NCBI GenBank assembly: GCA_003635195.1
Contig: PYIY01000195.1
Coordinates: forward strand, 77,961-136,810
Length of the DNA stretch: 58,850 nucleotides
Reading direction: 5' to 3'
DNA from: Candidatus Poribacteria bacterium
GTDB taxonomy: Bacteria > Poribacteria > WGA-4E > WGA-3G
The position numbers and the translations under genes are program-made. Shown here piece by piece: positions 35,618 to 44,408 of the stretch (within the stretch, counting starts at the first letter, position 1; every line of letters begins with the position of its first letter). The notes beneath the pieces are model-generated. The model was given only the letters and a program-made list of their open reading frames with translations, was not told the DNA's origin and searched no databases.

Positions 35618-37030
35618 TTACTTATTAGGAAGTTTCCTCCATTGTCCTTCAGTGACTTGATCTATCAGAATGCGGGCTTTCTGACTTGCCCGAACCTGCT
35701 TTTCGATTTCAACAGGATCCCATTCAGCCAGTAGTTGTCCCTCAAGTTCTTGGCAAATCGTTTGATATGCTTCGTCATTGGCGAGATTTTGGAATTCATC
35801 CGGATCGTTAACGATGTCGTAAAGTTCTGGTGGGTCGCCGAGGCTATAGTTGAATTTATACTGCCCCTTTCGCAGCATTGCCATCGGTCGTTCAACACCG
35901 TGTGCGAGGTATTCGGAGAACGCGAAATCTTTCCAGTCCCTTCTGGCGCGCTGCATCAAAGGCAACAGACTATCCCCGTCAAGTTGATGCACAGGCTGCG
36001 CGCCTGCAAGATCAACAAGCGTTGCCGTTAAATCCACAAGCGAAACGACTTCATCAATCTGTCTACCGGCAGCCATCTCGTCAGAAAACATAATCTGTAG
36101 CGGGACGCGCGCGGATGCTTCATAGAAATTCGATTTCCGCCACATCCCGTGTTCGCCGTTCATTTCACCGTGGTCGCTGGTATAGATGACGATAGTATTC
36201 TCCGACTGTCCGGTCTCCTCAAGTGCCCTAAGCAAGTTGCCAATCTTTTCGTCAAGATAGGTAATCAATCCATAATAGCCAGCCCTTCCGCGACGGACAA
36301 GTTCCTCTGGGAAGTCAACACATCCGAACATGCGCCGCATTCGCTGGTAGACCGGATGCTGGTTTTCGAGGTGTCCGTGTGGAATGTTGGGGAGATCAAT
36401 CTCGTCAAGTGGATAGAGATCCCAAAATTGCTGTGGCACAACGAGCGGAAAATGGGGTGCGATAAACGAAACATTGAGTGCCCACGGCTGTTGGTGGCGT
36501 GCTGGGTCTCGGAGATACGTCAGTGCCTCTGCCTCCGCGAGGTCATCGACTTCGATTTCTTCAGTTGTTCCTGGACGTGCCTGTGCTAACCCTTGCCATG
36601 GACGCTGTGCGGGCGGTGTGCCGTTATCCCAGTCTGTAAGTCCGTGCTGTCGTTCTGCGTGTAGGTCGCGAGCGAGTTGGGCGCGAAATCCGTGGAGCTG
36701 ATCCATGCCACCGAAGTGTTGCTTTCCAGAAAGCACAACATCATAGCCTACGGCGCGTAGAAGGTGCGCCCATGTAACAGCATCTGGACGTAGGGGTGCA
36801 GCGTTGTCCCACGCCCCGATTTTGTGGATATACCGACCTGTCATAAACGACATCCGAGACGGCATACAGAGCGGTGAATTGCAGTAAGCATTTGCGAAAG
36901 TGGCACCGTCTTCAGCGAGTCTGTCCATGTGCGGGGTTTGGACAAGCGGGTGTCTGCACGGACCGCTGTACATGGGTGCGTGCTCATCGGACATGATGAT
37001 GAGGAGATTGGGTCGTTGTTTTGAGAACAT
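35618..37030 (-). CDS. Sulfatase (formylglycine type)
   Basis: 470 residues. C55 in PLCMPSRMSFMTGRY fits C-x-P-S-R, the classic formylglycine site. IIMSDEHAPMY provides the first metal Asp and YTSDHGEMNGEHGMWRKSNFYE the second site. It is a second sulfatase of a different subfamily from the one at 30588. No export signal is visible. It converges on the 5'-nucleotidase gene. Confidence 0.93.
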   Translation of the reverse strand: MFSKQRPNLLIIMSDEHAPMYSGPCRHPLVQTPHMDRLAEDGATFANAYCNSPLCMPSRMSFMTGRYIHKIGAWDNAAPLRPDAVTWAHLLRAVGYDVVLSGKQHFGGMDQLHGFRAQLARDLHAERQHGLTDWDNGTPPAQRPWQGLAQARPGTTEEIEVDDLAEAEALTYLRDPARHQQPWALNVSFIAPHFPLVVPQQFWDLYPLDEIDLPNIPHGHLENQHPVYQRMRRMFGCVDFPEELVRRGRAGYYGLITYLDEKIGNLLRALEETGQSENTIVIYTSDHGEMNGEHGMWRKSNFYEASARVPLQIMFSDEMAAGRQIDEVVSLVDLTATLVDLAGAQPVHQLDGDSLLPLMQRARRDWKDFAFSEYLAHGVERPMAMLRKGQYKFNYSLGDPPELYDIVNDPDEFQNLANDEAYQTICQELEGQLLAEWDPVEIEKQVRASQKARILIDQVTEGQWRKLPNK

Positions 37031-37182
37031 AGGGTTCCTATACTAAGGAAGATTGTCGATTTCCTCTAAGATACCACCACTGTTACACATTGTCAAGAGA
37101 AAACAACCGTGACTTTTTTCATCAGAATACAGTTATCTCCAGCAATATCAGTATGTGGCAAGTTCCCTTAAAAACGAAAACA

Positions 37183-37211
37183 TTGACACGGATAGCAAAC
37201 TCTGATAAAAT
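37183..37211 (+). promoter_or_regulatory. Promoter of small frameshifted gene
   Basis: TTGACA (37183-37188), 17 bp, TAAAAT (37206-37211). Predicted transcription start near 37218, about 70 nt before the GTG at 37290. Confidence 0.65.
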
Positions 37212-37289
37212 GTATAGCAAGTTCGTGCAGATCGCCGTGCGACCAATTTTTTAGTAAGCTCCGGGGCATCGCGAAGACGGAGGAAAACC

Positions 37290-37593
37290 GTGTCAGTTGC
37301 AAAAAAAAAATGGGGACTTGATACTGCTGAGAAATTATCTGTCTCTGAAATTGAAGAATTAAAGCGGTATTTGGAATACCTCATTTGAAAATCACAACTT
37401 TCAACAGCAAATCTTGAAACCCCACCAGATTCACCAAAATCTGAACCAACGGGCCAACCTACAAGTTTTAGCAGCCCTTAACAGATCACATCAGGTATCG
37501 ATAGAAGATGCTGAGGCATTGCTTCAATCCATTAAAGCAGGCGAAATCCCAATCCGATTTGATTCTGATTTTGACGAATCAGCAGGTAAATAG
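37290..37593 (+). pseudogene. Small helical protein gene split by a +1 frameshift
   Basis: GTG at 37290 with GGAGG 6 nt upstream opens VSVAKKKWGLDTAEKLSVSE and stops at TGA 37386-37388. The next frame continues as ENHNFQQQILKPHQIHQNLN and then SIEDAEALLQSIKAGEIPIR, to TAG 37591-37593. Omitting one T of ATTTGAA gives a smooth ~100-residue helical protein. An upstream run of ten A also lies in the gene. It may be a sequencing error, a decayed gene or a programmed +1 shift at the UGA. Family not recognised. Confidence 0.5.
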
Positions 37594-37640
37594 TTGATGA
37601 ATTACCCCTTGGATACATCTTAAAACACAAAGGAAACAGC

Positions 37641-39152
37641 ATGCCTGAAACCAGACCTAATATTCTACTTATCACCAGCGACCAACAGCATTGGAATACC
37701 TTGGGGTGTCTCAACTCAGAAATTCAGACACCGCACTTAGACGCATTGGCACAGCAGGGGACGCTTTTCAATAGAGCCTATTGCCCGAATCCTACCTGCA
37801 CACCGACACGGGCATCTATTATCACTGGGAAGTATCCGAGTCAGCACGGTGCTTGGTCCCTTGGCACAAAACTTTCCGAAGATGAACATACTGTCGGTGA
37901 AGATTTCACGGATGCTGGCTATCGGACTGCTCTCGTCGGAAAAGCACACTTTCAACCGCTCCACGGAACAGAGGAATTTTCGTCTCTGGAATCCTATCCG
38001 ATCCTCCAAGATTTGGATTTCTGGCGGAGTTTCAATGAACCGTTTTATGGATTTGAACACGTTGAACTGGCACGCAATCACGCCGATGAAGCACACGTTG
38101 GACAACACTATGCTATCTGGATGGAGGAAAAGGGTTGCACCAATTGGCGCGACTATTTCGCACCACCGACAGGGAACGCCCGTGGGCAATATCGAAAGTG
38201 GCCCATTCCAGAGGAATACCATTACGACACATGGATTGCTGAACGCACCAATGCCCTCATGGAGGCATACCAACAGAAGGATGAGAACTTTTTTCTCTGG
38301 GCGAGTTTCTTCGATCCACACCCGAAATATCTCGTCCCAGAACCGTGGGATACGATGTATGACCCAGCAGAATTAACTGTGCCTTCTGTGACGGAGGGAG
38401 AGCATGATAATAATCCACTGCATTTCCAATTAACGCAGCAGGAAAAGCCTGATTTTTCCGCGTGGCGCGAAAGTGGTAAAGGGGTACACGGTTTTAGGTC
38501 GCATTTACGGGATCGAGATGAACTTGCCAAAGACATCGCTGTCTATTACGGTATGGTGACGCTGATGGACAAATACATCGGGAAAATCTTGGCAAAACTC
38601 GATGAACTGGAACTATCAGATAACACGCTGGTTGTATTCACGTCCGACCACGGGCATTTTTTTGGACAGCATGGGCTTATCGCAAAAGGGGCATTCCACT
38701 ACGAGGATGTGATTCGCGTGCCGTTCATCGTGCGGTATCCGGGAGTTGTACCTGCTGGGGCGCAGTCGGAGGCATTACAGACCTTGGTGGATTTAGCCCC
38801 CACGTTCTTGAGTGCCACCGGTATCGACATCCCACGTCCGATGACGGGTGTAGATCAGATGCCGGTCTGGTCGGGACAAGCGGAACAGGCACGCGACCAT
38901 ATTATTGTCGAAAACCGCCATGAGCCGACAACTGTGCATGTGAAAACTTACGTTGATGATCGTTATAAACTGACCGTCTATTACAACCGCGACTACGGGG
39001 AGTTGTTTGATCTGAAAGCGGATCCTGGAGAGATTAATAATCTCTGGAATTCCGCTGAGCATGCGGCGTTGAAGGCAGATTTGGTTATGAAGTTGTTGTT
39101 TGCGGAGATGGGGAAAGAGCCGTTGTGGATGCCGCGGACTGCTGGGGCATAA
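37641..39152 (+). CDS. Sulfatase (formylglycine type)
   Basis: 503 residues. C53 in PTCTPTRASIITGKYPS is the formylglycine site (C-T-P-T-R). ITSDQQHWNTLG and VFTSDHGHFFGQHG give the metal sites. It lacks a signal peptide. The third sulfatase in 9 kb, it forms a probable operon with the exported jelly-roll protein 52 bp downstream, which suggests the substrate is bound outside and cut after uptake. Confidence 0.93.
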   Translation: MPETRPNILLITSDQQHWNTLGCLNSEIQTPHLDALAQQGTLFNRAYCPNPTCTPTRASIITGKYPSQHGAWSLGTKLSEDEHTVGEDFTDAGYRTALVGKAHFQPLHGTEEFSSLESYPILQDLDFWRSFNEPFYGFEHVELARNHADEAHVGQHYAIWMEEKGCTNWRDYFAPPTGNARGQYRKWPIPEEYHYDTWIAERTNALMEAYQQKDENFFLWASFFDPHPKYLVPEPWDTMYDPAELTVPSVTEGEHDNNPLHFQLTQQEKPDFSAWRESGKGVHGFRSHLRDRDELAKDIAVYYGMVTLMDKYIGKILAKLDELELSDNTLVVFTSDHGHFFGQHGLIAKGAFHYEDVIRVPFIVRYPGVVPAGAQSEALQTLVDLAPTFLSATGIDIPRPMTGVDQMPVWSGQAEQARDHIIVENRHEPTTVHVKTYVDDRYKLTVYYNRDYGELFDLKADPGEINNLWNSAEHAALKADLVMKLLFAEMGKEPLWMPRTAGA

Positions 39153-39204
39153 ACGAAGTGCCGCTATATCAACATGATTCGTAAGAATTGCAAAGGAGAA
39201 AGCA

Positions 39205-39918
39205 ATGAGATTTAAGAAATTCAGAGGTTTTTTATGCCCCTTCTATGTTGTCCTGTGTGCTATGGTCTTTAATCAACAGAGCTTTGCTGGTACATGGACA
39301 GACGCTTTTGAAGATGACAATACGCAAGAATGGGAACTCTTTAATACTCTTGACGAAGAAGAGGCAAAATGGTGGATTGATAGAGGTGAGGCAGTGGCTG
39401 AAACATTTGAACCTCATCATGACTTGCCCACCGTATGGTCAACAGGTGAACTTAATTGGAGGGCTTACTCGCTTTCATGTAGAGCCAAGTTAGTTAAAGC
39501 CAAGGATAAACCAGCTTCGTTCGGACTGATCCTGCATCAGAGATGGGAGGCATCTTCCTTCTACATATGTGAGATTTTTTACCTGTCGAAGACCGTCTAT
39601 ATTACAAAGTATACAGGCAGAGCATCAACACTCGGCGAATTCGATTTCGCAGCGAAACTCAATAGATGGTATGCCCTTACCGCATCTATTGACAGCAGAG
39701 GGAACCTTAAATTTCAAATTGATGACGAGGTGTTCACTGTTACTGACAAAAACCCGATAAAAAGCGGAAAAGCTGGGCTCATAGTCTCAGGTGCGCAGGC
39801 TCGGTTTGATGACGTTAAAATCACAGGGAGCAATATTCCAGACGGCGGTCCCGGAACCCTTCCCGTAGAACCGAGCGGCAAACTTGCTATTACATGGGGA
39901 AAACTCAAGCGTCGATAA
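39205..39918 (+). CDS. Exported jelly-roll (LamG/DUF1080-like) protein with C-terminal KLxxTW tag
   Basis: 237 residues. A signal peptide (PFYVVLCAMVFNQQSFAG) precedes a beta-rich concanavalin-like domain (FGLILHQRWEASSFYICEIF, ALTASIDSRGNLKFQIDDEV). Such domains bind carbohydrates or line hydrolases. The last residues (VEPSGKLAITWGKLKRR) match a C-terminal signature shared with three other exported proteins in this window. AAGGAG precedes the ATG. It converges on the PhyH gene with 8 bp between stops. Confidence 0.75.
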   Translation: MRFKKFRGFLCPFYVVLCAMVFNQQSFAGTWTDAFEDDNTQEWELFNTLDEEEAKWWIDRGEAVAETFEPHHDLPTVWSTGELNWRAYSLSCRAKLVKAKDKPASFGLILHQRWEASSFYICEIFYLSKTVYITKYTGRASTLGEFDFAAKLNRWYALTASIDSRGNLKFQIDDEVFTVTDKNPIKSGKAGLIVSGAQARFDDVKITGSNIPDGGPGTLPVEPSGKLAITWGKLKRR

Positions 39919-39926
39919 ACGGTAAA

Positions 39927-40742
39927 TCAATATCGCCGTCTCCAATGCCAACTGTCGCTTCCTGAGATGAGCGGACGGATGTCTTCTGGTAAGGTCTCAA
40001 TAAATTCGGGACTGACTTCGTTTCCGGGCCATTCGCGTACCATCGGCGGTGTGTAGCCGGAGATAAGGATGACGCGCTCCTTGTCGCTACGAATTGCGGT
40101 GGTGCTGTGAATCAACGCTTCAGCGAAAAGCAGCACGGAACCCGCTGACGCTTCGACTTGGTAGATGAGCTTATCATCGGAGAGTGCCGCTTCAATCATC
40201 TCGTTATGGTTCCACGTTAATCGGTGGCTACCCGGTATAACACATGTTCCGCCATCGTCAGGACCAACATCAGTGAGATAGGCAAGTGTCTTTACAAAGA
40301 TACAGTGGAACTTGTTCTGTTCTATATAGGTGCCCCATCCGTGTTGCGTCCCGCGATGAAACCCCGTCGGGTTATAGCGGCGTTTATGGAGTTCATTTAA
40401 TTCTGTCTCTGGATTACGACTATTAATGATTGCTTCGGTTTCCTCAAGGCGTACTGAACCTCCCACCACCTCTTCAACGAGTGGCACAAGTTTTGGATGT
40501 GCGGCATATTCCAATAACGCTGGGTCATATTCAACGAGATTCCCGAAAAGCACATGGTGTTCGCTGCGCCCTCGGGCATAGACGCGTGTGGCATCCAGAT
40601 TCTCGTCGGCGTTGATCCTATAGAGCGCGTCTTTCATTCGCTGAATCTCATCTTCGTTCAGGACGTTCTCTAATAATACAAAACCGTAGATGTCGAAATG
40701 GAGTCGTTGTGCTGGTGTCAGGCATACTTTTTCACTGCTCAT
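39927..40742 (-). CDS. PhyH-family protein lacking the iron-binding aspartate (HxG)
   Basis: 271 residues from the ATG at 40742 (AAGGA upstream). The fold is PhyH: YLTDVGPDDGGTCVIPGSH and LIHSTTAIRSDKERV, with distal H212 and 2-oxoglutarate Arg R223. At the place of H-x-D the sequence reads GFHRGTQHGW, giving H129-R-G131. The carboxylate ligand is therefore absent. In 2-oxoglutarate halogenases such as SyrB2 the same Asp is replaced by Ala or Gly to let a halide bind. Halogenase activity is possible but not shown. It starts 4 bp after the upstream gene's stop. Confidence 0.8.
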   Translation of the reverse strand: MSSEKVCLTPAQRLHFDIYGFVLLENVLNEDEIQRMKDALYRINADENLDATRVYARGRSEHHVLFGNLVEYDPALLEYAAHPKLVPLVEEVVGGSVRLEETEAIINSRNPETELNELHKRRYNPTGFHRGTQHGWGTYIEQNKFHCIFVKTLAYLTDVGPDDGGTCVIPGSHRLTWNHNEMIEAALSDDKLIYQVEASAGSVLLFAEALIHSTTAIRSDKERVILISGYTPPMVREWPGNEVSPEFIETLPEDIRPLISGSDSWHWRRRY

Positions 40743-40746
40743 GATT

Positions 40747-41478
40747 TTATCCTTCGTAGAATTCTTCAATAAATTCCTCAAGTTTTCGTTTTAGTTCATC
40801 GGAAATCGGATATGCATTAATTTCTTCTCGGATATCTTCAGAAGTTCTGCCATCCTCTCTTAACTTGGTAAGCAACGCTGAAAATACTTTCTCAAAGCCA
40901 AATTTCGTGAGTGCTCTTGAAATGAATGATAAAACTCCCATCGCAGCGATTCCACCAAGCATCCCAAAGGGTCCCAAGGCAGCAAGGGATGATGTTATCG
41001 CTGCCGCACCGCTCCAAGATGAAGTTGCTATTAACATAACCAACACAAGGCCAGGAACTCCAAATCCGGCAATGAATTCCGCTATCTTGTCTAACGGTAG
41101 GTTATCTGGATTTGGTAGTCGTATATCGCTTATGGAAGGAGCCGCTTTCTTCAATTTATCAAAGACATTTTTCAAATTCCACCACCACTCAGCCAAAGGC
41201 ATATCTGGCATCCGTATTTCTACTTTAGTTTTCATAGCGTCAACAGCGTCTTGTAGATCCTGAATAGCCTCTCTCAACTTTTTCAACTCATCTAATCCCG
41301 CCTTACGTACAATACTCGCGGATCTTTTTAACGCCTGAATAGCTTTTTTAGGATCCGGTATCCGCTCTCTGTCTATCGATCGGATACCATCTGTTAACTC
41401 CCGAACGGTCCTTAACAGATCTCGTAACCCTGTCCCAGCAGTGTGAATTCGCTCTCTCACATCTCGCATCAATTTCAT
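40747..41478 (-). CDS. Hypothetical protein with coiled coil and membrane segments
   Basis: 243 residues. The N-terminal 100 residues are charged and helical (KKLREAIQDLQDAVDAMKTKVE), probably a coiled coil. Two hydrophobic segments follow (FGVPGLVLVMLIATSSWSG and ALGPFGMLGGIAAMGVLSFI), then a charged helical tail ending EEFIEEFYEG. No family recognised. The stop is 4 bp before the PhyH start, so the two are one transcript. It may be a membrane-associated structural protein. Confidence 0.6.
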   Translation of the reverse strand: MKLMRDVRERIHTAGTGLRDLLRTVRELTDGIRSIDRERIPDPKKAIQALKRSASIVRKAGLDELKKLREAIQDLQDAVDAMKTKVEIRMPDMPLAEWWWNLKNVFDKLKKAAPSISDIRLPNPDNLPLDKIAEFIAGFGVPGLVLVMLIATSSWSGAAAITSSLAALGPFGMLGGIAAMGVLSFISRALTKFGFEKVFSALLTKLREDGRTSEDIREEINAYPISDELKRKLEEFIEEFYEG

Positions 41479-41531
41479 AGTTTAAATATCTCCACACTTC
41501 AAAAAATAAGTGAGTCCCTACAAATGCTGCC

Positions 41532-41791
41532 CCATAGGTGTCAATTTAGCGGTTTTTGATAGCGTTTTAGGAACTGTAGATATAAACATGCCGTCCCTAC
41601 GGGACTAAGATTCTTAGTTGCCAACGCTGCTATAAACATTGTGAAGAAATACCCAAGCAAATAAACCCTACGGGACTGAAGAAAGTTTTGAAGTCTTCAA
41701 GGTTTCCGCGTAAAATCCGGTTCGGTTAGGAAACCGAACCTACCGGGTCTGGTAGTGAAGAGGTTATTTTTTCTAAAATTGACACTTATGG
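41532..41791. mobile_element. MITE-like element with 18-19 bp terminal inverted repeats
   Basis: CCATAGGTGTCAATTTAG (41532-41549) is inverted at 41773-41791 (CTAAAATTGACACTTATGG). Between them lie a TATAAACATGCC-type repeat (41581-41604) and a REP palindrome GGTTCGGTT-AGGA-AACCGAACC (41719-41740). There is no coding capacity. The right end overlaps the stop codon of the next gene. Confidence 0.65.
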
Positions 41792-42532
41792 TGTCTTGAT
41801 ACGTCCCCAGAAGGTGGTGAGTTTGCCGCTTGGATCAACAGCAAGATCAAGCGCGTCCTCGCCTTCATAGACAAGCAGATCGTCTACATAGCCGGGGACA
41901 GTTATTCCCCATGTATAGAAAGCGAACCATTTGGCGGTGGGACCGAGCGCAGCGTTCCGAAATGGGAGATCTTTTTCGGGCTTGGCACCTAAGGCATCGT
42001 CTCTGCTGTCCCCGGAAGAGAAGTTAAATTCACTTTTGCCGACATCCGCGACGATGTAGACGTACTTCCATGTATCGGTCTCAAAATCGCCAATGAGTTG
42101 CCAGGCACCCCCGTCGTAAAGTCGGACAATACCTGCATCCCAGTTGATGTAGGTGCAGCCATTGTTTTCGCCGATACCATCAGCAGTGGCGACTTTAAGA
42201 TTGAAAGACCTACCACCACCCTCAATATAAACATAGAATTCGACCGAAATAATCGGATTATCAGTTTCTATGGGAACACCGAGTCCGTCTCCGTCTCCGC
42301 CGCCTAAGATAGCAAGTGCTTTTTTATCGGTTTTGACAGTGTCGCCAGAAACTTCAAAGTCCCCGCCAATTACCTCCCAATCTTTGGGTGGGTTACCGGT
42401 AGCGAATTCCTCAAATCCCGTCTGTACGAAGACTTCTTGGGAAATAGCGGTTTCTACGATAGCGAGGTTCAAAACGATAAAAACAACTAACAGAAAATAC
42501 CAGTTAACGCCAACATGTTTATCTTGATTCAT
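41786..42532 (-). CDS. Exported beta-jelly-roll protein with C-terminal KLxxTW-type tag
   Basis: 248 residues. A signal peptide (FLLVVFIVLNLAIVETAISQ) is followed by a concanavalin-like beta domain (NPIISVEFYVYIEGGGRSFNLK, WKYVYIVADVGKSEFNFSSG). The C-terminus reads LAVDPSGKLTTFWGRIKTP, the same signature as the protein at 39205 and the two LamG proteins. Its TAA stop lies inside the terminal repeat of the adjacent MITE-like element. The ligand is unknown. Confidence 0.72.
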   Translation of the reverse strand: MNQDKHVGVNWYFLLVVFIVLNLAIVETAISQEVFVQTGFEEFATGNPPKDWEVIGGDFEVSGDTVKTDKKALAILGGGDGDGLGVPIETDNPIISVEFYVYIEGGGRSFNLKVATADGIGENNGCTYINWDAGIVRLYDGGAWQLIGDFETDTWKYVYIVADVGKSEFNFSSGDSRDDALGAKPEKDLPFRNAALGPTAKWFAFYTWGITVPGYVDDLLVYEGEDALDLAVDPSGKLTTFWGRIKTP

Positions 42533-42560
42533 TATCTTTCACGCCTCCATTCAGTCTTTT

Positions 42561-43340
42561 TTACGGCATCCAGATGTTCCATTCTCCCTTTTTCTCCCAC
42601 TTGCGGCATGCGAGGCATAAGCACATATACCGAATCGCGAAACGCGGCGAAGGACCGACATTCATTGTTCCAGAATGGGGCAGAAGGTGATGAAAAAACA
42701 GCACATCTCCCTGTTTAGCGACGACTTCCATGGGTTCGCCTAAATTCATCTCTGGAAAGAGGGCACGTACATCGCGGACATGGTTGGAGAATTCAGGATT
42801 CTTTTTGCGGAATTTACGAATCCGTCGAGGCCCTTCGGGCCAGATCACAGTCGTTCCACCGTGTGAATTGGCATCGGTAAGGTAGGTTAAGCTGGTTGCT
42901 CGGAATGTCCCAGGGTCCAACCGGAAATCCCGGAAGTCGCCATCTAAGTGTGGGGATGGCTTTTTCCACTCGGCTGCAACGGGGAATTGGTTGAGTGCCC
43001 AGATGCCATCCGGACGTGGGTCTTCACAATGCGGAATTTCTGGGAATCGGGACGCGAGTTGCTTGAGGACAGTGAGGTAATCAGGGGTACAACACGCCAA
43101 CACATCTGGATTGGTAACACCGAAAAGCTCAATGCGGGTGCCATTCGACAGCTGTTCCATGTAAAATCCAGCAAGCCCTGGACGTTTAAAATGTCCCCAT
43201 GAGTCAGGATTCTCTGCCTCCATCCCCATCATTTGCCACATCGCTGCCTCGGCTTTTGTGACAGTCTTTTGTGGAATCAAACCGGAAAGGAGTAGATAAC
43301 CTTCCTCTTCAAATTGTGCTAACTGCTGTTTTGAAAGCAT
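42561..43340 (-). CDS. Phytanoyl-CoA dioxygenase family protein (PhyH)
   Basis: 259 residues. H131-x-D133 (SPHLDGDF) and the distal His in FFHHLLPHSGT complete the iron site; RFAIRYM follows with the 2-oxoglutarate arginine. The segment SLTYLTDANSHGGTTVIWPEGPRR replaces the usual PGSH turn. It lies 28 bp upstream of the exported jelly-roll gene, on the same strand, so they may be cotranscribed. Confidence 0.87.
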   Translation of the reverse strand: MLSKQQLAQFEEEGYLLLSGLIPQKTVTKAEAAMWQMMGMEAENPDSWGHFKRPGLAGFYMEQLSNGTRIELFGVTNPDVLACCTPDYLTVLKQLASRFPEIPHCEDPRPDGIWALNQFPVAAEWKKPSPHLDGDFRDFRLDPGTFRATSLTYLTDANSHGGTTVIWPEGPRRIRKFRKKNPEFSNHVRDVRALFPEMNLGEPMEVVAKQGDVLFFHHLLPHSGTMNVGPSPRFAIRYMCLCLACRKWEKKGEWNIWMP

Positions 43341-43431
43341 ATTTTTATCTATTAGGTTTTCGCTCGATTTTGTCCGTTGTCCAAAATCGGTTTTCGATTA
43401 ATTTTGTGCACATTTGACCTATAGGCAATTA

Positions 43432-43550
43432 TTATAGTAGAGCCCGTAATTATTTGCACACGTTTTGAAGAGACGGGCAATGAATTGCCCTACTACAAAC
43501 GCTGCTCTGGTAAGGAACAAGTGTATAAGTAATTCCAAAATCTACTATAA
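43432..43550. mobile_element. MITE-like element, copy 1 (TTATAGTAG ends)
   Basis: 119 bp bounded by TTATAGTAG (43432-43440) and CTACTATAA (43542-43550). Subterminal CGTAATTATTTGCACAC and GTGTATAAGTAATTCC are shared with a second copy at 54422-54529. The inside carries the hairpin GGGCAA-TGAA-TTGCCC (43475-43490). Confidence 0.7.
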
Positions 43551-43595
43551 ATAGGTAACGGTGCACAAGTCCTTCTTTCGATAATGCCGACATGC

Positions 43596-44408
43596 TCAAT
43601 CCTCAATCGTGAGTTGGGTAACATCAATAGCAGGTTTGGGATACTTCATATCCAGTTTTTTGAGCCGCTCCACGATACATTCTGTGATAACGAGGTTCCG
43701 ATACCATTTTTTATTCGCGGGAATTATATGCCAAGGCGCCCAATCCGTGCTACATTTTTGGAGCATGACTTCATAGGCGTGCATATAATCCGCCCAATAG
43801 CCGCGTTCACGAATATCGGATGCCTCGACTTTCCAATGCTTTGTCGGATCGTTAATTCGAGATTCCAGACGCTCTTTCTGTTCATCTTTTGAGATGTGAA
43901 GGTAAAACTTCATGACGATCGTTCCATTTTCAACGAGCATCTTTTCAAAATCGTTGATCTGCTGATAACGTTGCGACCAGACCTGTTCTGGCACCAAGTT
44001 ATGTACCCGAACAACGAGGACATCCTCATAATGCGAACGGTTAAAGATACCGATCTTTCCTTTTGATGGAACGGCTTTGTGTGCGCGCCATAGAAAATCA
44101 CGGGAGAGTTCATCCGCAGTCGGAACCTTGAAACTGACAACATCACATCCTTGGACGTTGATACCCCCCATCACACGTCGGATAGTGCCATCCTTACCAC
44201 ACGTATCCATACCTTGCAGGATGATGAGAAGTGAGTGTTTGCTTTCCGCGTAAAGCAAGCCCTGAAGTTCCAGCAGCTTTTTATGTAGTTTCTTCAGTCT
44301 GCGCTTCGTTTGACCTTTTTTTTCATAAGCTCCCGTATATTCGGGCGAATAATCGTTCAAGCTGACGAGGTCACCGGGCTTGACGATATTTTTAGTAGAA
44401 AGTTCCAT
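43596..44408 (-). CDS. ppk2: Polyphosphate kinase 2 family protein
   Basis: 270 residues, the length of single-domain PPK2. Walker A is GMDTCGKDGTIRRV, Walker B/lid NRSHYEDVLVVRVH, and the family segment DPTKHWKVEASDIRERGYW is present. PPK2 enzymes move phosphate between polyphosphate and nucleotides, mostly making NTP or NDP from stored polyphosphate. It stands alone between repeat regions. The subclass (I, II or III) is not certain from inspection. Confidence 0.93.
   Translation of the reverse strand: MELSTKNIVKPGDLVSLNDYSPEYTGAYEKKGQTKRRLKKLHKKLLELQGLLYAESKHSLLIILQGMDTCGKDGTIRRVMGGINVQGCDVVSFKVPTADELSRDFLWRAHKAVPSKGKIGIFNRSHYEDVLVVRVHNLVPEQVWSQRYQQINDFEKMLVENGTIVMKFYLHISKDEQKERLESRINDPTKHWKVEASDIRERGYWADYMHAYEVMLQKCSTDWAPWHIIPANKKWYRNLVITECIVERLKKLDMKYPKPAIDVTQLTIED

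Noticed and set aside
37386..37388. Selenocysteine at the UGA of the small gene
   Set aside because: The frame after this UGA gives a short unlike tail, while the +1 frame continues the helical protein, so a frameshift explains it better.
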